Assembly: GCF_000878195.1 (NCBI RefSeq)
Contig: NZ_JXST01000027.1
Span: 26,852 to 90,851, forward strand
DNA length: 64,000 nucleotides
Source: Mycolicibacterium llatzerense
GTDB lineage: Bacteria > Actinomycetota > Actinomycetes > Mycobacteriales > Mycobacteriaceae
Reading direction: 5' to 3'
Shown: piece after piece, positions 55,608 through 63,879 of the stretch
Layout of the letters: the number at the start of each line of letters is the position of its first letter
Position numbering within the stretch: position 1 is the first letter of the stretch
The notes under the pieces: generated by a model
What the model was told of the DNA's origin: nothing
Databases searched by the model: none
The model's input: only the letters and a program-made list of their open reading frames with translations
Made by a program: the position numbers and the translations under genes

Positions 55608-56288
55608 CTAAAGCCAGCCGAGCGCACGCGCGCCGTTGTGGAGCACCATCGCGCCGATGACGACCATGATCACGGCCATCAATGCGGCGTTGTTCTTCTC
55701 CATCCAGTCTTTGAGCCGCCGCATCGTGTCATCGAGCCGAGCACCGGCAATCGCGTAGGCCAGGGTCGGAATCGCCACTGTCGATGCGGCGACGATCACG
55801 AAGAAGGCCGCTGCCAACCAGTCACCTTCGAGGCCGAGCCCTGCGGTGCCGATCGCCAATCCCGCGGGTACACAGATCAATACGACATCCGGGCGCACCA
55901 CGACCAGCGCCGCACCCATCGCTGCCGCACGCGCCGGGGTGACGGTCGCGATCTTCTTCATCCAGCCCGGAGAGTCAGCGCTGTCGCCGCGCGTGAACCA
56001 GCGATAGATGCCGAAGACGATGAGCCCGGCACCCAGCACGACTCGCAACCATGACGCCCAACTCGGTGGCGACTTGTGCACGTCGCTGAGCATGTGCGAG
56101 GCCTGGACGCACACCGCGATCACCGCAGCCAAGCCGACCGCCCAGCCGGCGAGAAACGCCAGTCCCGTCGGGCGGGGCCGCGGGGCCTGCAGGACCAACA
56201 CCGCCGGGATGACGGTGATGGGCGACAGTGCCACCACCAGTCCGAGCGGAACGAGCCCGGTCAACACGGTGCCCCAGCTTCCAGTCAT
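55608..56288 (-). CDS. GAP/Sap-family membrane protein
   Basis: This 226-residue polytopic membrane protein of the mycobacterial GAP family (Gap and Sap are accessory proteins for surface glycopeptidolipid and sulfolipid export) has about six helices. GLVPLGLVVALSPITVIPAVLVL is the conserved N-terminal repeat, followed by GLAFLAGWAVGL and VVRPDVVLICVPAGLAIG; the fold resembles LysE-type transporters. ATG 56288 (MTGSWGTV); a TTG at 56297 is possible. No lipid biosynthesis gene adjoins it, so the cargo is unknown. Linkage to the NRPS/MmpL operon 15 kb away would be speculation. Confidence 0.75.
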   Translation of the reverse strand: MTGSWGTVLTGLVPLGLVVALSPITVIPAVLVLQAPRPRPTGLAFLAGWAVGLAAVIAVCVQASHMLSDVHKSPPSWASWLRVVLGAGLIVFGIYRWFTRGDSADSPGWMKKIATVTPARAAAMGAALVVVRPDVVLICVPAGLAIGTAGLGLEGDWLAAAFFVIVAASTVAIPTLAYAIAGARLDDTMRRLKDWMEKNNAALMAVIMVVIGAMVLHNGARALGWL

Positions 56289-56450
56289 GGGCAGCAATCT
56301 ACCCAGTGGATCGCCCCGGAGCCCGCACGATCGTCAATATGCGCCGATGTACGATCTCAGCGAACTTGTTCGATCATTTATGGCTACCAAATGGCGGTCA
56401 CCGGTAGGTTGCCATTTACTAGCCGATATTCACACTGAGGAGGTGTCATC

Positions 56451-56651
56451 ATGCGACGACAGCAAAATATTTCAGCCTGCGTCAGCGACTCATCGGGACA
56501 CCAGGTGAATACCCGCCCGCTGCACGGAAAGCCACTCCGCTACCTCGCCGTGCTGGCATTTTTGATCTCGACAACGGCACTTGGCTGCGGGACCGACGAT
56601 CTGCAGGCACTGCCCAGCCCGCAGGGCGCGGCGCACACCTGCTCACCGTAG
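56451..56651 (+). CDS. Small predicted lipoprotein
   Basis: This 66-residue protein has a strong Shine-Dalgarno (AGGAGG, 56438-56443) seven bases before ATG 56451. Residues 30-45 form a hydrophobic signal segment (RYLAVLAFLISTTALG) ending in lipobox TALGC, so Cys46 would be lipidated, leaving a mature peptide of only about 20 residues. The N-terminal region before the signal is unusually long (30 residues). Its 3' end overlaps the convergent polD1 gene by nine bases. No family recognised. It may be a truncated or very small lipoprotein. Confidence 0.5.
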   Translation: MRRQQNISACVSDSSGHQVNTRPLHGKPLRYLAVLAFLISTTALGCGTDDLQALPSPQGAAHTCSP

Positions 56652-57662
56652 GTCCCGGTCTTTGCTCGGCTGCACCCGCTTGGGCTCCCCCGGCATCTTG
56701 GGATAATTCGGCGGGTACGGCAGATCCGCCAGCCCCCGGTCCTCGTCGGCCTGCACCATCTCCAGCAGCGGCTCCAGGGAATGCGCGACGTCGTCGATGC
56801 CGGCCCACGGATCATCGCGCTGCGAAAGCAGATTCGGCACGGTGGCCATGGTGTAGTCGTCGGGATCGGCGTCGGCGAGCTCAGCCCAGGACAGTGGCGT
56901 CGACACCGTGGCGATCGGAGTCTTGCGCACCGAGTACGCCGAGGCGAAGGTCCGGTCCCGGGCGTTCTGGTTGTAGTCGATGAACAACCGCTCGCCGCGC
57001 TCTTCCTTCCACCATGACGTCGTCACCGCCTCGGGCGCGCGCCGCTCCACTTCGCGGGCCAGCGCGATACCGGCCCGGCGCACGGCGATGAAGTCCCAGT
57101 CCGGCTTGATCCGGACGAAGACGTGGACGCCTCGACCGCCGGAAGTCTTGGGATAACCGGTCAGGCCGAGCTCGTCGAGGATCGGCTTGAGCACACCGGT
57201 CGCGATCTCCCTGGCCTCTTTGAAGCCGGTGCCCGGCTGCGGATCGAGGTCGATCCGCAGCTCGTCGGGATGCTCGACGTCCGGGCAGCGCACCTGCCAC
57301 GGATGCAGCGTGATGGTGCCCATCTGCGCGGCCCAGATGATGGCCGACGGATGTGTCACCTTGAGTGCGTCAGCGGTGCGGCCTGACGGGAAGGTCACCG
57401 TGCAGGTCTCGAGATACTCGGGATGCTTTACCGGAACCCGCTTTTGGTAGATCTCTTCACCCTCGATGCCATCCGGGAAGCGCTGCAGATGGGTGGGCCG
57501 GTCCCGCAGCAGCGTCACCATCCGGTCGGCGACGGCCAGGTAGTAGTCGACCATCGTGCGCTTGGTGCCCTTGCTGCCCAGCTGCGGGAAGTACACCTTG
57601 TCGGGGTTGGTGAACCGGACCGCGACGCCGTCGACGTCGAGTTCTTCTGCGGCGCTTGCCAT
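56643..57662 (-). CDS. polD1: LigD-type polymerase/primase (PolD1/Prim-PolC)
   Basis: This stand-alone archaeo-eukaryotic primase-like polymerase of 339 residues corresponds to the POL domain of LigD. Metal-binding aspartates are in RIDLDPQ (D138, D140) and LFIDYNQ (D229); SGGRGVHVFV (His180) binds the nucleotide phosphates. Mycobacterial PolD1/Prim-PolC fills short gaps, preferring ribonucleotides, together with LigC in excision repair. Its ATG 57662 shares one base with the ligC stop (TGATG), so the pair is an operon. Synteny matches Rv3730c-Rv3731. The nuclease and ligase domains of full LigD are absent. Confidence 0.93.
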   Translation of the reverse strand: MASAAEELDVDGVAVRFTNPDKVYFPQLGSKGTKRTMVDYYLAVADRMVTLLRDRPTHLQRFPDGIEGEEIYQKRVPVKHPEYLETCTVTFPSGRTADALKVTHPSAIIWAAQMGTITLHPWQVRCPDVEHPDELRIDLDPQPGTGFKEAREIATGVLKPILDELGLTGYPKTSGGRGVHVFVRIKPDWDFIAVRRAGIALAREVERRAPEAVTTSWWKEERGERLFIDYNQNARDRTFASAYSVRKTPIATVSTPLSWAELADADPDDYTMATVPNLLSQRDDPWAGIDDVAHSLEPLLEMVQADEDRGLADLPYPPNYPKMPGEPKRVQPSKDRDLR

Positions 57663-58711
57663 CAGCTCTTCTCCAGGACGTCGTACAGGTCGTAGTTCAG
57701 CGGCACGTCAAGCTGATCGAAGGTACAACTCTCGGGATCCCGGTCCGGGCGCCAGCGCCGGAACTTCACCGTGTGCCGGAATCGTCTGCCATGCACGGTG
57801 TTTCCCTCCATCTGGTCATACGCCACCTCGCACACCTTCTCCGGGCGGATCGGAATCCAGGTCTTGTCGGCCGCCGAATTCCAACGGCTCGGCTCGCCGT
57901 CCTGCGCGTCACCGGTGGCCAGCGGCTCCAGTTCGGCCAGCAGCGCAATCCGGTCTTTGACGCTGAAAGACGCTGCGCCACCGACCATGTGGAGATTACC
58001 GTCGCTGTAGAGGCCCAGCAGGATCGACCCGATGCCCTCACCGCTCTTGTGAATGCGGTAACCGATGGCCACACAATCCGCATCGCGGGCGTGCTTGACC
58101 TTGACCATCTCCCGCTTGCCCGGCAGGTAGGCGCCGTCGAGGCGTTTGGCGATCACACCGTCGAGCCCGGCCCCCTCGAATGTCGTCAGCCAATGTGCGC
58201 CCTGCTCGGGATCCTCGGTGGTCCGCGTGACATGGCACCACTGCTTCTCACTCACCAGGTCCTGCAGCGCGGCCCGGCGGACGCGGAACGGCTCGGCGAG
58301 CAGACTGCGGTCGCCGTCGGCCAGTGCGTCGAATCCGATGAAGTGCGCCGGCGTCTGTTCGGCCAGCATCTGCACGCGGCTGGCCGCGGGATGGATGCGC
58401 TGGCTCAGCGACTCCCAGTCCAACCGGATGCGGCCGTTGATCTCCCGTGGCACCACCACCTCGCCGTCGAGCACGCAGCGCGGCGCGATCTCGTCCCGCA
58501 ACGCCGCGAGCAGTTCAGGGAAGTACCTGCCCAACTCCTTGCCGTTGCGCGATTGCAGCACCACCTCGTCGCGGTCCCGGAACACCAGGGCGCGGAACCC
58601 GTCCCATTTGGGCTCGTAGGACCACAGCCCGGCCTCGTCCGGCACTTTCACAGCGGCCTTGGCCAGCATGGGGTCTATCGGTGGCTGCACGGGTAAGTCC
58701 ACGGTTTCCAT
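57662..58711 (-). CDS. ligC: ATP-dependent DNA ligase LigC
   Basis: This 349-residue ATP-dependent DNA ligase has adenylation motif I EPKWDGFR (nucleophilic Lys about 35), LDGEVVV (motif III), GLDGVIAKR (motif IV) and KVKHARDADC (motif V), followed by an OB fold. No BRCT or nuclease domain is present. It seals nicks after PolD1 gap filling in a mycobacterial excision-repair pathway. ATG 58711 is the favoured start; GTG 58717 would add two residues. It is divergent from gluQRS with 58 bases between starts and overlaps polD1. Confidence 0.94.
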   Translation of the reverse strand: METVDLPVQPPIDPMLAKAAVKVPDEAGLWSYEPKWDGFRALVFRDRDEVVLQSRNGKELGRYFPELLAALRDEIAPRCVLDGEVVVPREINGRIRLDWESLSQRIHPAASRVQMLAEQTPAHFIGFDALADGDRSLLAEPFRVRRAALQDLVSEKQWCHVTRTTEDPEQGAHWLTTFEGAGLDGVIAKRLDGAYLPGKREMVKVKHARDADCVAIGYRIHKSGEGIGSILLGLYSDGNLHMVGGAASFSVKDRIALLAELEPLATGDAQDGEPSRWNSAADKTWIPIRPEKVCEVAYDQMEGNTVHGRRFRHTVKFRRWRPDRDPESCTFDQLDVPLNYDLYDVLEKS

Positions 58712-58769
58712 ACTCACGTAGACCGGCGCGGGTGGGCAATCTCATCGCGCGGCGCGTTACATTGCGGTC

Positions 58770-59645
58770 GTGTCCCATTCCCCCGCCGGCCGGTTCGCGC
58801 CGAGCCCGTCCGCCGATCTGCACATCGGCAACGTGCGCACCGCGGTGTTGACGTGGTTGTTCGCGCGATCGACGGGTCGGCGGTTCCTGGTCCGGGTGGA
58901 GGACCTGGATGACCGCACGTTCCCCGAGGTGGCACAGCGGCAACTGGACGATCTGGCAGCCGTCGGACTGACGTGGGACGAGCCCCCCGAGTACCAGGCC
59001 TCGCATGAGGACCACTACCTAGCCGTCGTCGACGAGCTGACGGAACGCGGCCTGACCTTCGAATGTTTCTGCAGCAGAAAGGACATCCTGCAGGCGCCGC
59101 GGGCACCGCATGCCCCCGAAGGTGCGTACCCGGGCACCTGCCGCGATCTCAGCGACAACGAACGCGCCCAGCGCCGCGCCGCAGGCCGACCACCGGCCAT
59201 CCGATTGCGTTCGGACACAGCCGAATACACCGTCACTGATCTGCTGCACGGCACTTACACCGGCGTGGTCGACGATTTCGTCCTGCGCCGCGGCGACAAC
59301 GTGCCGGCGTACAACCTGGCCGTCGTGGTCGACGACGCCGCCCAGGGCATCGACCAGGTGGTACGCGGCGACGATCTGCTGCCGTCATCCCCGCGGCAGG
59401 CGTATCTGGCTGCGCTGCTCGGCTATTCACAGCCGGTCTATGCCCACGTCCCGTTGGTGCTCAACGCCGACGGCAAGCGGCTGGCCAAACGCGATGGCGC
59501 CGTGACAGTTTCGGAGATCGGCGCGGAATCCGCGTTGGCACAGATCGCGGCGTCGCTGGGCTACACCGCGACGACTCTCGACGGCATGCTGGCCGAGTTC
59601 GATCCAAGCCAACTACCGCGCGACGCGTGGATTTTCCGGCCATAG
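58770..59645 (+). CDS. gluQ: Glutamyl-queuosine tRNA(Asp) synthetase
   Basis: This 291-residue truncated class I glutamyl-tRNA synthetase paralogue attaches glutamate to queuosine at position 34 of tRNA-Asp. HIGH-type motif HIGN (18-21); KMSKS-type motif KRLAKRDG. The zinc site C99-x-C101, Tyr120 and Cys124 (FECFCSRK, AYPGTC) is that of GluQ-RS, and the anticodon-binding domain of GltX is missing. GTG 58770. The presence of tgt 2 kb away gives it its substrate modification. Convergent with an SDR gene. Confidence 0.93.
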   Translation: MSHSPAGRFAPSPSADLHIGNVRTAVLTWLFARSTGRRFLVRVEDLDDRTFPEVAQRQLDDLAAVGLTWDEPPEYQASHEDHYLAVVDELTERGLTFECFCSRKDILQAPRAPHAPEGAYPGTCRDLSDNERAQRRAAGRPPAIRLRSDTAEYTVTDLLHGTYTGVVDDFVLRRGDNVPAYNLAVVVDDAAQGIDQVVRGDDLLPSSPRQAYLAALLGYSQPVYAHVPLVLNADGKRLAKRDGAVTVSEIGAESALAQIAASLGYTATTLDGMLAEFDPSQLPRDAWIFRP

Positions 59646-59664
59646 CCACGCCGAGAGTGTGGCT
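59644..59664 (+). terminator. Stem-loop at the end of gluQ
   Basis: AGCCAC (59644-59649) and GTGGCT (59659-59664) form a short stem overlapping the gluQ stop. A larger inverted arrangement, GCCGAGAGTGTGG ... CCCACGCTCGGC, brackets 59650-59717. The stretch may be a dispersed intergenic repeat rather than a simple terminator. Confidence 0.45.
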
Positions 59665-59723
59665 TTCCGAGACGAAACGCCGCCAAAACCGCGTAAAGTC
59701 CCACGCTCGGCACAGCCAGGGGC

Positions 59724-60563
59724 CTACACCCGCCGCGGCACTCCAAAGACCTTGGCCAGCAAGAACCCGCGCACTGATGCGGGGATATTCGTCATCAGCG
59801 CAGCCTGAAGCTTGGGCCCCAATCCGACGATATACCGCGCCTTGGGCCGCCGTGCGGTGAGCGCTTCCTCCACCACCGCAACGACTTTCGCCGGGTCGAC
59901 GGCCATCTTCTGCGACAGCGGAATCATCTTCTTCATGCCGGCGATGTGCCGGTCGTACAGCGCGTGGTGGTCGGCCGAGGTGGCGGTCTCCAACTCGACG
60001 ACCATGTCGTCGGCCTTGCGCCACATGTCGGTATCGGTCTGCGCGGGTTCCACGACCACCACAGGAACGTCCCAGGGCCGCAGTTCGATTCGCAGTGCTT
60101 CGGCGCCCGCCTCCAACGCGAACTTCGACGCCGCATAGGCACCCAACATCGGCGCCGACAGCTGGCCGTTGACACTGGAGATGAACACCACCCGGCCGCG
60201 CGACTCCCGCAATTTGGGTAGCACCGCCGCGGTCACGGCGAACTGGCCAACCACGTTGACGTCCAACTGTTTCCGCCAGTCCGCGGGCGTCAACGTCTCC
60301 ACGGGACCGGCGACCACGATGCCCGCGTTGTTCACCACCGCGTCCAGTCGGTCCGGCAGAGCCGCCGCCAGTGCTTCGACGTCATCGTCGGAAGTGACGT
60401 CGAGAATCACGGCTGAGATCCGCTGCGGGGCCAGCGCCACGACCGCGGCGGCGTCCGCCTTGGAGCGCACCCCGGCGATGACGTCCCATCCGGTCGCGGC
60501 GAGATGCTGGGTGATGGCCAGCCCGATGCCACGTCCGGCACCGGTGACGAGAACTGAAGGCAT
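59724..60563 (-). CDS. Short-chain dehydrogenase/reductase
   Basis: This classical SDR has 279 residues with TGAGRGIG at the N-terminus, NNAG, a catalytic serine in FISSVNG and YAASK as the Tyr-Lys pair. The C-terminus carries an amphipathic MKKMIPLSQKM/FLLAKVFG extension typical of mycobacterial SDRs of unknown substrate. ATG 60563. It starts 20 bases after the P450 stop on the same strand, and the P450 follows tgt closely, so a tgt-P450-SDR transcript is likely. It may act on a product of the P450; substrate unknown. Confidence 0.86.
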   Translation of the reverse strand: MPSVLVTGAGRGIGLAITQHLAATGWDVIAGVRSKADAAAVVALAPQRISAVILDVTSDDDVEALAAALPDRLDAVVNNAGIVVAGPVETLTPADWRKQLDVNVVGQFAVTAAVLPKLRESRGRVVFISSVNGQLSAPMLGAYAASKFALEAGAEALRIELRPWDVPVVVVEPAQTDTDMWRKADDMVVELETATSADHHALYDRHIAGMKKMIPLSQKMAVDPAKVVAVVEEALTARRPKARYIVGLGPKLQAALMTNIPASVRGFLLAKVFGVPRRV

Positions 60564-60583
60564 ACGCGCGAGGGTAGCCGGGA

Positions 60584-61813
60584 TCAGACGGAGACCGGCA
60601 GCGTGGCCAGGCCCCGCAGGGTCAGGTTGGGCTTGTAGACGGGCTCACCCGCCAACTGCGCGTGCGGGAATCGGGCCGCCAGCGCCGACAGCGCGACAGT
60701 CGCCTCCAGCCGGGCCAGCGGCGCACCGAGACAGAAGTGTGGACCTTTGCCGAAGGCGAGATGCTTGATCACCCCGCGGTCCGGGTCGAATTCGCCGGGC
60801 CGGTCGTACATGCGTGGATCGCGTTGCGCGGCAGCCAGCAGCAGCATCATGATGTCGCCCTTCGGCACCTCGACGTCACCGATCTGAATGTCCTCGACGG
60901 CGACGCGGCTGGTCAGCTGCACCGGAGGATCGAAACGCAGCGTCTCCTCGACGATCGCCGACGCCCGCGAGGAATCCGCCGCCAACGCCGCCCAGTGCTG
61001 CGGGTGCCGCAGCATGGCCAGCGCCGCGTTGGCGATCAGGTTCACCGTCGTCTCGTGCCCGGCGATCAGCAGCAGATTGCAGGTCGCCACGATCTCTTCG
61101 GAGGTCAGCTGGTCGCCGTCCTCTTCGGCGGCGATCAGTGCCGAGATCAGGTCCTCTCCAGGCGAGCTACGCCGTTCCTCGATGAGATCGCGCAGATACC
61201 CACGCAGCCACAGGCCGGCCTCCATCAGGTCGGCGGTGTCGTCGGCCGTCTCGTCGTTCACCGCAACGAAGGGGTCCAGCCCGCCCGCCAGTAGTGCCGA
61301 CGCCCGGCTGAACAGCGGCTCGTCCGCCATCGGTACCCCGAGCAGCCGGCAGATCACCGCGACCGGCAGCGGATAAGCCAAGTCGGCCACCACATCGATC
61401 GTGCCCGTCGCGCCCTCGAGCAGCCCGTCCACCATCGTCACGATGTCGGCCTCGAGTGCCTTGATCACCTTCGGCGCGAACGCCTTCTGCGCCAGCCCGC
61501 GCAGCCGGGTGTGATCCGGCGGATCGAGGAACAGGAAGCCCGGTTCGCCGAACGGCCGGGCCTGCCGCTGGCCGGCGGCGATCTGCTTCTGCGACACCGT
61601 CGACTTCAACCGGTCGTTGGCCGAAGCCGGGTGCCGCAGCACCTCGTCGCACTCGGCGAAGCCCGGAAACACCACCAGATTCGCGTCGGGCATCGCCAGC
61701 GGGCCGCAGTCCAGGAATCGTTCGTACAGCGGGTACGGATCAGCCCGATTGCCCGGATCCATCAACCCGAGAAGCAGCGTTTGCGGGTCGATCACTCCGG
61801 GTGCACCAGTCAT
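60584..61813 (-). CDS. Cytochrome P450
   Basis: This soluble bacterial P450 has 409 residues. The I-helix oxygen-activation motif is AGHETT, the K-helix ExxR is EETLR, and the heme-binding loop FGKGPHFCLGAPLAR contains the cysteine ligand; LDPPDHTRLR is the C-helix signature. It is expected to hydroxylate a small hydrophobic substrate using external ferredoxin and reductase; neither is encoded nearby. ATG 61813 (MTGAPG) was chosen; GTG 61828 would add five residues. It lies 41 bases after the tgt stop. Confidence 0.92.
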   Translation of the reverse strand: MTGAPGVIDPQTLLLGLMDPGNRADPYPLYERFLDCGPLAMPDANLVVFPGFAECDEVLRHPASANDRLKSTVSQKQIAAGQRQARPFGEPGFLFLDPPDHTRLRGLAQKAFAPKVIKALEADIVTMVDGLLEGATGTIDVVADLAYPLPVAVICRLLGVPMADEPLFSRASALLAGGLDPFVAVNDETADDTADLMEAGLWLRGYLRDLIEERRSSPGEDLISALIAAEEDGDQLTSEEIVATCNLLLIAGHETTVNLIANAALAMLRHPQHWAALAADSSRASAIVEETLRFDPPVQLTSRVAVEDIQIGDVEVPKGDIMMLLLAAAQRDPRMYDRPGEFDPDRGVIKHLAFGKGPHFCLGAPLARLEATVALSALAARFPHAQLAGEPVYKPNLTLRGLATLPVSV

Positions 61814-61854
61814 CCCGCCATTGTCCACGAGTCCGCGTCGGTGCAGGTGGCTCG

Positions 61855-63093
61855 CTATTTGGTGCCGTAATAGCGGCCCAGCACGTGGTCCCGCAGCTCG
61901 TCGAATTCCCCCGCACCGATCGCGGCGCGAATCTGGTCGATGAGCCGGATGATGAACCGCTCATTGTGGATCGTGCCCAGCGTGGACGCCAGAATCTCCT
62001 TGGCCTTGAACAGATGGTGTAGATACGCGCGGGTGTAGTTGGCGCAGGTATAGCAATCACATTCGGCGTCAATGGGATTGAAGTCGCGCTTGAACCGGGC
62101 GTTGGTGACGTTGAAGCGGCCGGTCGCCGAGTACATCGCGGCGTTTCGGGCAACCCGCGACGGCGACACGCAGTCGAAGGTGTCGGCACCGGCCTCGATG
62201 GCGGCGAACAGATCGTCGGGCTCACTGATGCCGAGCAGATGCCGGGGCTTGTCGTCGGGCAGTTCGTCGGTGACCCAGCCGACGATCGTCGCCAGGTTCT
62301 GCTTCTCCAGAGCGCCACCGATGCCGTAGCCGTCGAAGCCATGCCCGTCCTCGTCGACGATCCCGACGAGCCCCTTGGTGGCCTGCCGGCGCAGGTCCTC
62401 GTACTGCGCTCCCTGCACCACGCCGAACAGCGCCTGAGCCGGCTTGCCCGCGCGTTCGATGCTCAAGCGACGGTGTTCGGCCAGGCAACGCACCGCCCAC
62501 CGGTGGGTGCGTTCCACCGAACGTTCTTGGTAGGCACGGGTATTCACCAGGGTGGTCAGCTCGTCGAAGGCGAAGATGATGTCCGCGCCCAGTTGGTGCT
62601 GAATGCCGATCGACACCTCAGGCGTGAAGCGATGCTTGTCGCCGTTGAGGTGCGAGCGGAACGTCACCCCGTCCTCGTCGACGTGCGCCAGTCGTTCCTT
62701 GCCTTCGGCGATGATGTCGTCGGCCTGCAAGCGGGCCGTGTCCATGGCCAGCACTTTCTTGAAACCCACGCCGAGTGACATCACCTGGAAGCCGCCGCTG
62801 TCGGTGAACGTCGGACCGGGCCAGTTCATGAAGGCGCCGAGACCACCCGCCTCGTCCACCACATCGGGACCGGGCTGGAGGTACAGATGGTACGCATTGG
62901 CCAGAAGCGCCTGCGCCCCAAGTTCTTTCATGGTCTCCGGCAGGACGCCCTTGACCGTGGCCGCGGTGCCGACGGCAATGAACGCCGGGGTCTGGATATC
63001 ACCGTGCGGGGTGTGGATCACCCCGGCACGGCCACGCCGGCCCGGCAGCTGTGCGGTGACCTCGAAGAACTGCTGATTCACCGCTGTATTCAA
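61855..63093 (-). CDS. tgt: Queuine/preQ1 tRNA-guanine transglycosylase
   Basis: Tgt exchanges guanine 34 for preQ1 (or queuine) in GUN-anticodon tRNAs. The protein has 412 residues. Substrate-binding Asp98 is in TDSGGFQVMSLG; the nucleophile region is IIFAFDEL; RHLLGI and the C-terminal zinc site CDCYTC with a later His are present. Start uncertain: TTG 63093 has GGGG six bases upstream, GTG 63081 is the alternative. No queC/D/E/F preQ1 biosynthesis genes appear in the window, so the base may be made elsewhere or salvaged. GluQ-RS, which acts on the finished nucleoside, is encoded 2 kb away. Confidence 0.94.
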   Translation of the reverse strand: MNTAVNQQFFEVTAQLPGRRGRAGVIHTPHGDIQTPAFIAVGTAATVKGVLPETMKELGAQALLANAYHLYLQPGPDVVDEAGGLGAFMNWPGPTFTDSGGFQVMSLGVGFKKVLAMDTARLQADDIIAEGKERLAHVDEDGVTFRSHLNGDKHRFTPEVSIGIQHQLGADIIFAFDELTTLVNTRAYQERSVERTHRWAVRCLAEHRRLSIERAGKPAQALFGVVQGAQYEDLRRQATKGLVGIVDEDGHGFDGYGIGGALEKQNLATIVGWVTDELPDDKPRHLLGISEPDDLFAAIEAGADTFDCVSPSRVARNAAMYSATGRFNVTNARFKRDFNPIDAECDCYTCANYTRAYLHHLFKAKEILASTLGTIHNERFIIRLIDQIRAAIGAGEFDELRDHVLGRYYGTK

Positions 63094-63262
63094 TCAATTC
63101 CCCGGCCCGACACCCGAATGCCGGCTGACGACGCGGAAACAAACAGGTCAGGACGGTTATAGGGATTTTCTGTGAATACCATGAACAGTCGCTTGGCGAA
63201 CCCCATAATGCACTGGATGACCCGCCGTTCGGGACGGTTCGCATTACAAAGGAGCACAAGTT

Positions 63263-63754
63263 ATGAAACGTGGTTTGGTTGTCGCGGTCGCAGGTGCCGC
63301 GGTTCTGGCCGCCGGCCTGACCGGCTGTTCCAAGGATGACAAGAAGTCCACCGGTTCCTCGGCCACCGCTTCGGCTTCGGCATCATCGGCCGCTGGTAAC
63401 TCCAGTGCAGGCTCCGGCACCGCGAAGGTCAGCATCGACGGCAAGGCCCAGGACGTCCAGGGCCAGATCGGCTGCACCACGGCAGCCGGCAACGTGGTCA
63501 TCGCCATCGGCAACGCCTCGGGCGGCCTGGGCGTCACCCTGACCGACGCGGACCCGCCGGTCGTCAAGACCGTCGGCCTGGGCAGCGTCGGCGGTATCAC
63601 CCTGGGCTACACCGACGGTGTGCCCGGCGGCGAAGCCAAGGCCACCAAGGACGGCAAGACCTACAAGATCAGCGGCACCGCGACCGGTGTCGACATGGCC
63701 AACCCGATGGAGCCCGCCAAGAAGCCCTTCGAGATCGAGGTGACCTGCCCCTAG
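63263..63754 (+). CDS. lpqH: 19 kDa lipoprotein antigen LpqH
   Basis: This 163-residue cell-envelope lipoprotein has signal peptide MKRGLVVAVAGAAVLAAG and lipobox LTGC with lipidated Cys22; a Ser/Ala/Thr-rich low-complexity linker (25-50), often glycosylated in mycobacteria, follows. The folded domain carries CTTAAGNV and FEIEVTCP, whose cysteines form a disulfide. The sequence is unmistakably like M. tuberculosis LpqH (Rv3763), a TLR2 agonist. ATG 63263 follows AAGGAG. CATAAT at 63204-63209 is a possible -10 element. A 16-pair terminator follows. The gene is immediately upstream of an insertion sequence. Confidence 0.96.
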   Translation: MKRGLVVAVAGAAVLAAGLTGCSKDDKKSTGSSATASASASSAAGNSSAGSGTAKVSIDGKAQDVQGQIGCTTAAGNVVIAIGNASGGLGVTLTDADPPVVKTVGLGSVGGITLGYTDGVPGGEAKATKDGKTYKISGTATGVDMANPMEPAKKPFEIEVTCP

Positions 63755-63770
63755 CAGGTACCCGCACAGC

Positions 63771-63806
63771 ACGGGTGGTGTTCCGGTTCGCCGGAACACC
63801 ACCCGT
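63771..63806 (+). terminator. lpqH terminator
   Basis: ACGGGTGGTGTTCCGG (63771-63786) pairs perfectly with CCGGAACACCACCCGT (63791-63806) across a TTCG tetraloop. The 16-pair stem starts 16 bases after the stop codon. Confidence 0.9.
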
Positions 63807-63879
63807 TCTGCGTTCGGCGGGAAGTTGCAAATTCCCGTCTAAAGCCCTGGTCCCGGGAGTAGCGTCCGGTTCACGCCTA

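Noticed and set aside
56643..58711. A split full-length LigD
   Set aside because: The ligase is LigC-like with its own OB fold, and the order is separate ligC and polD1 genes as in other mycobacteria; no nuclease domain is present.
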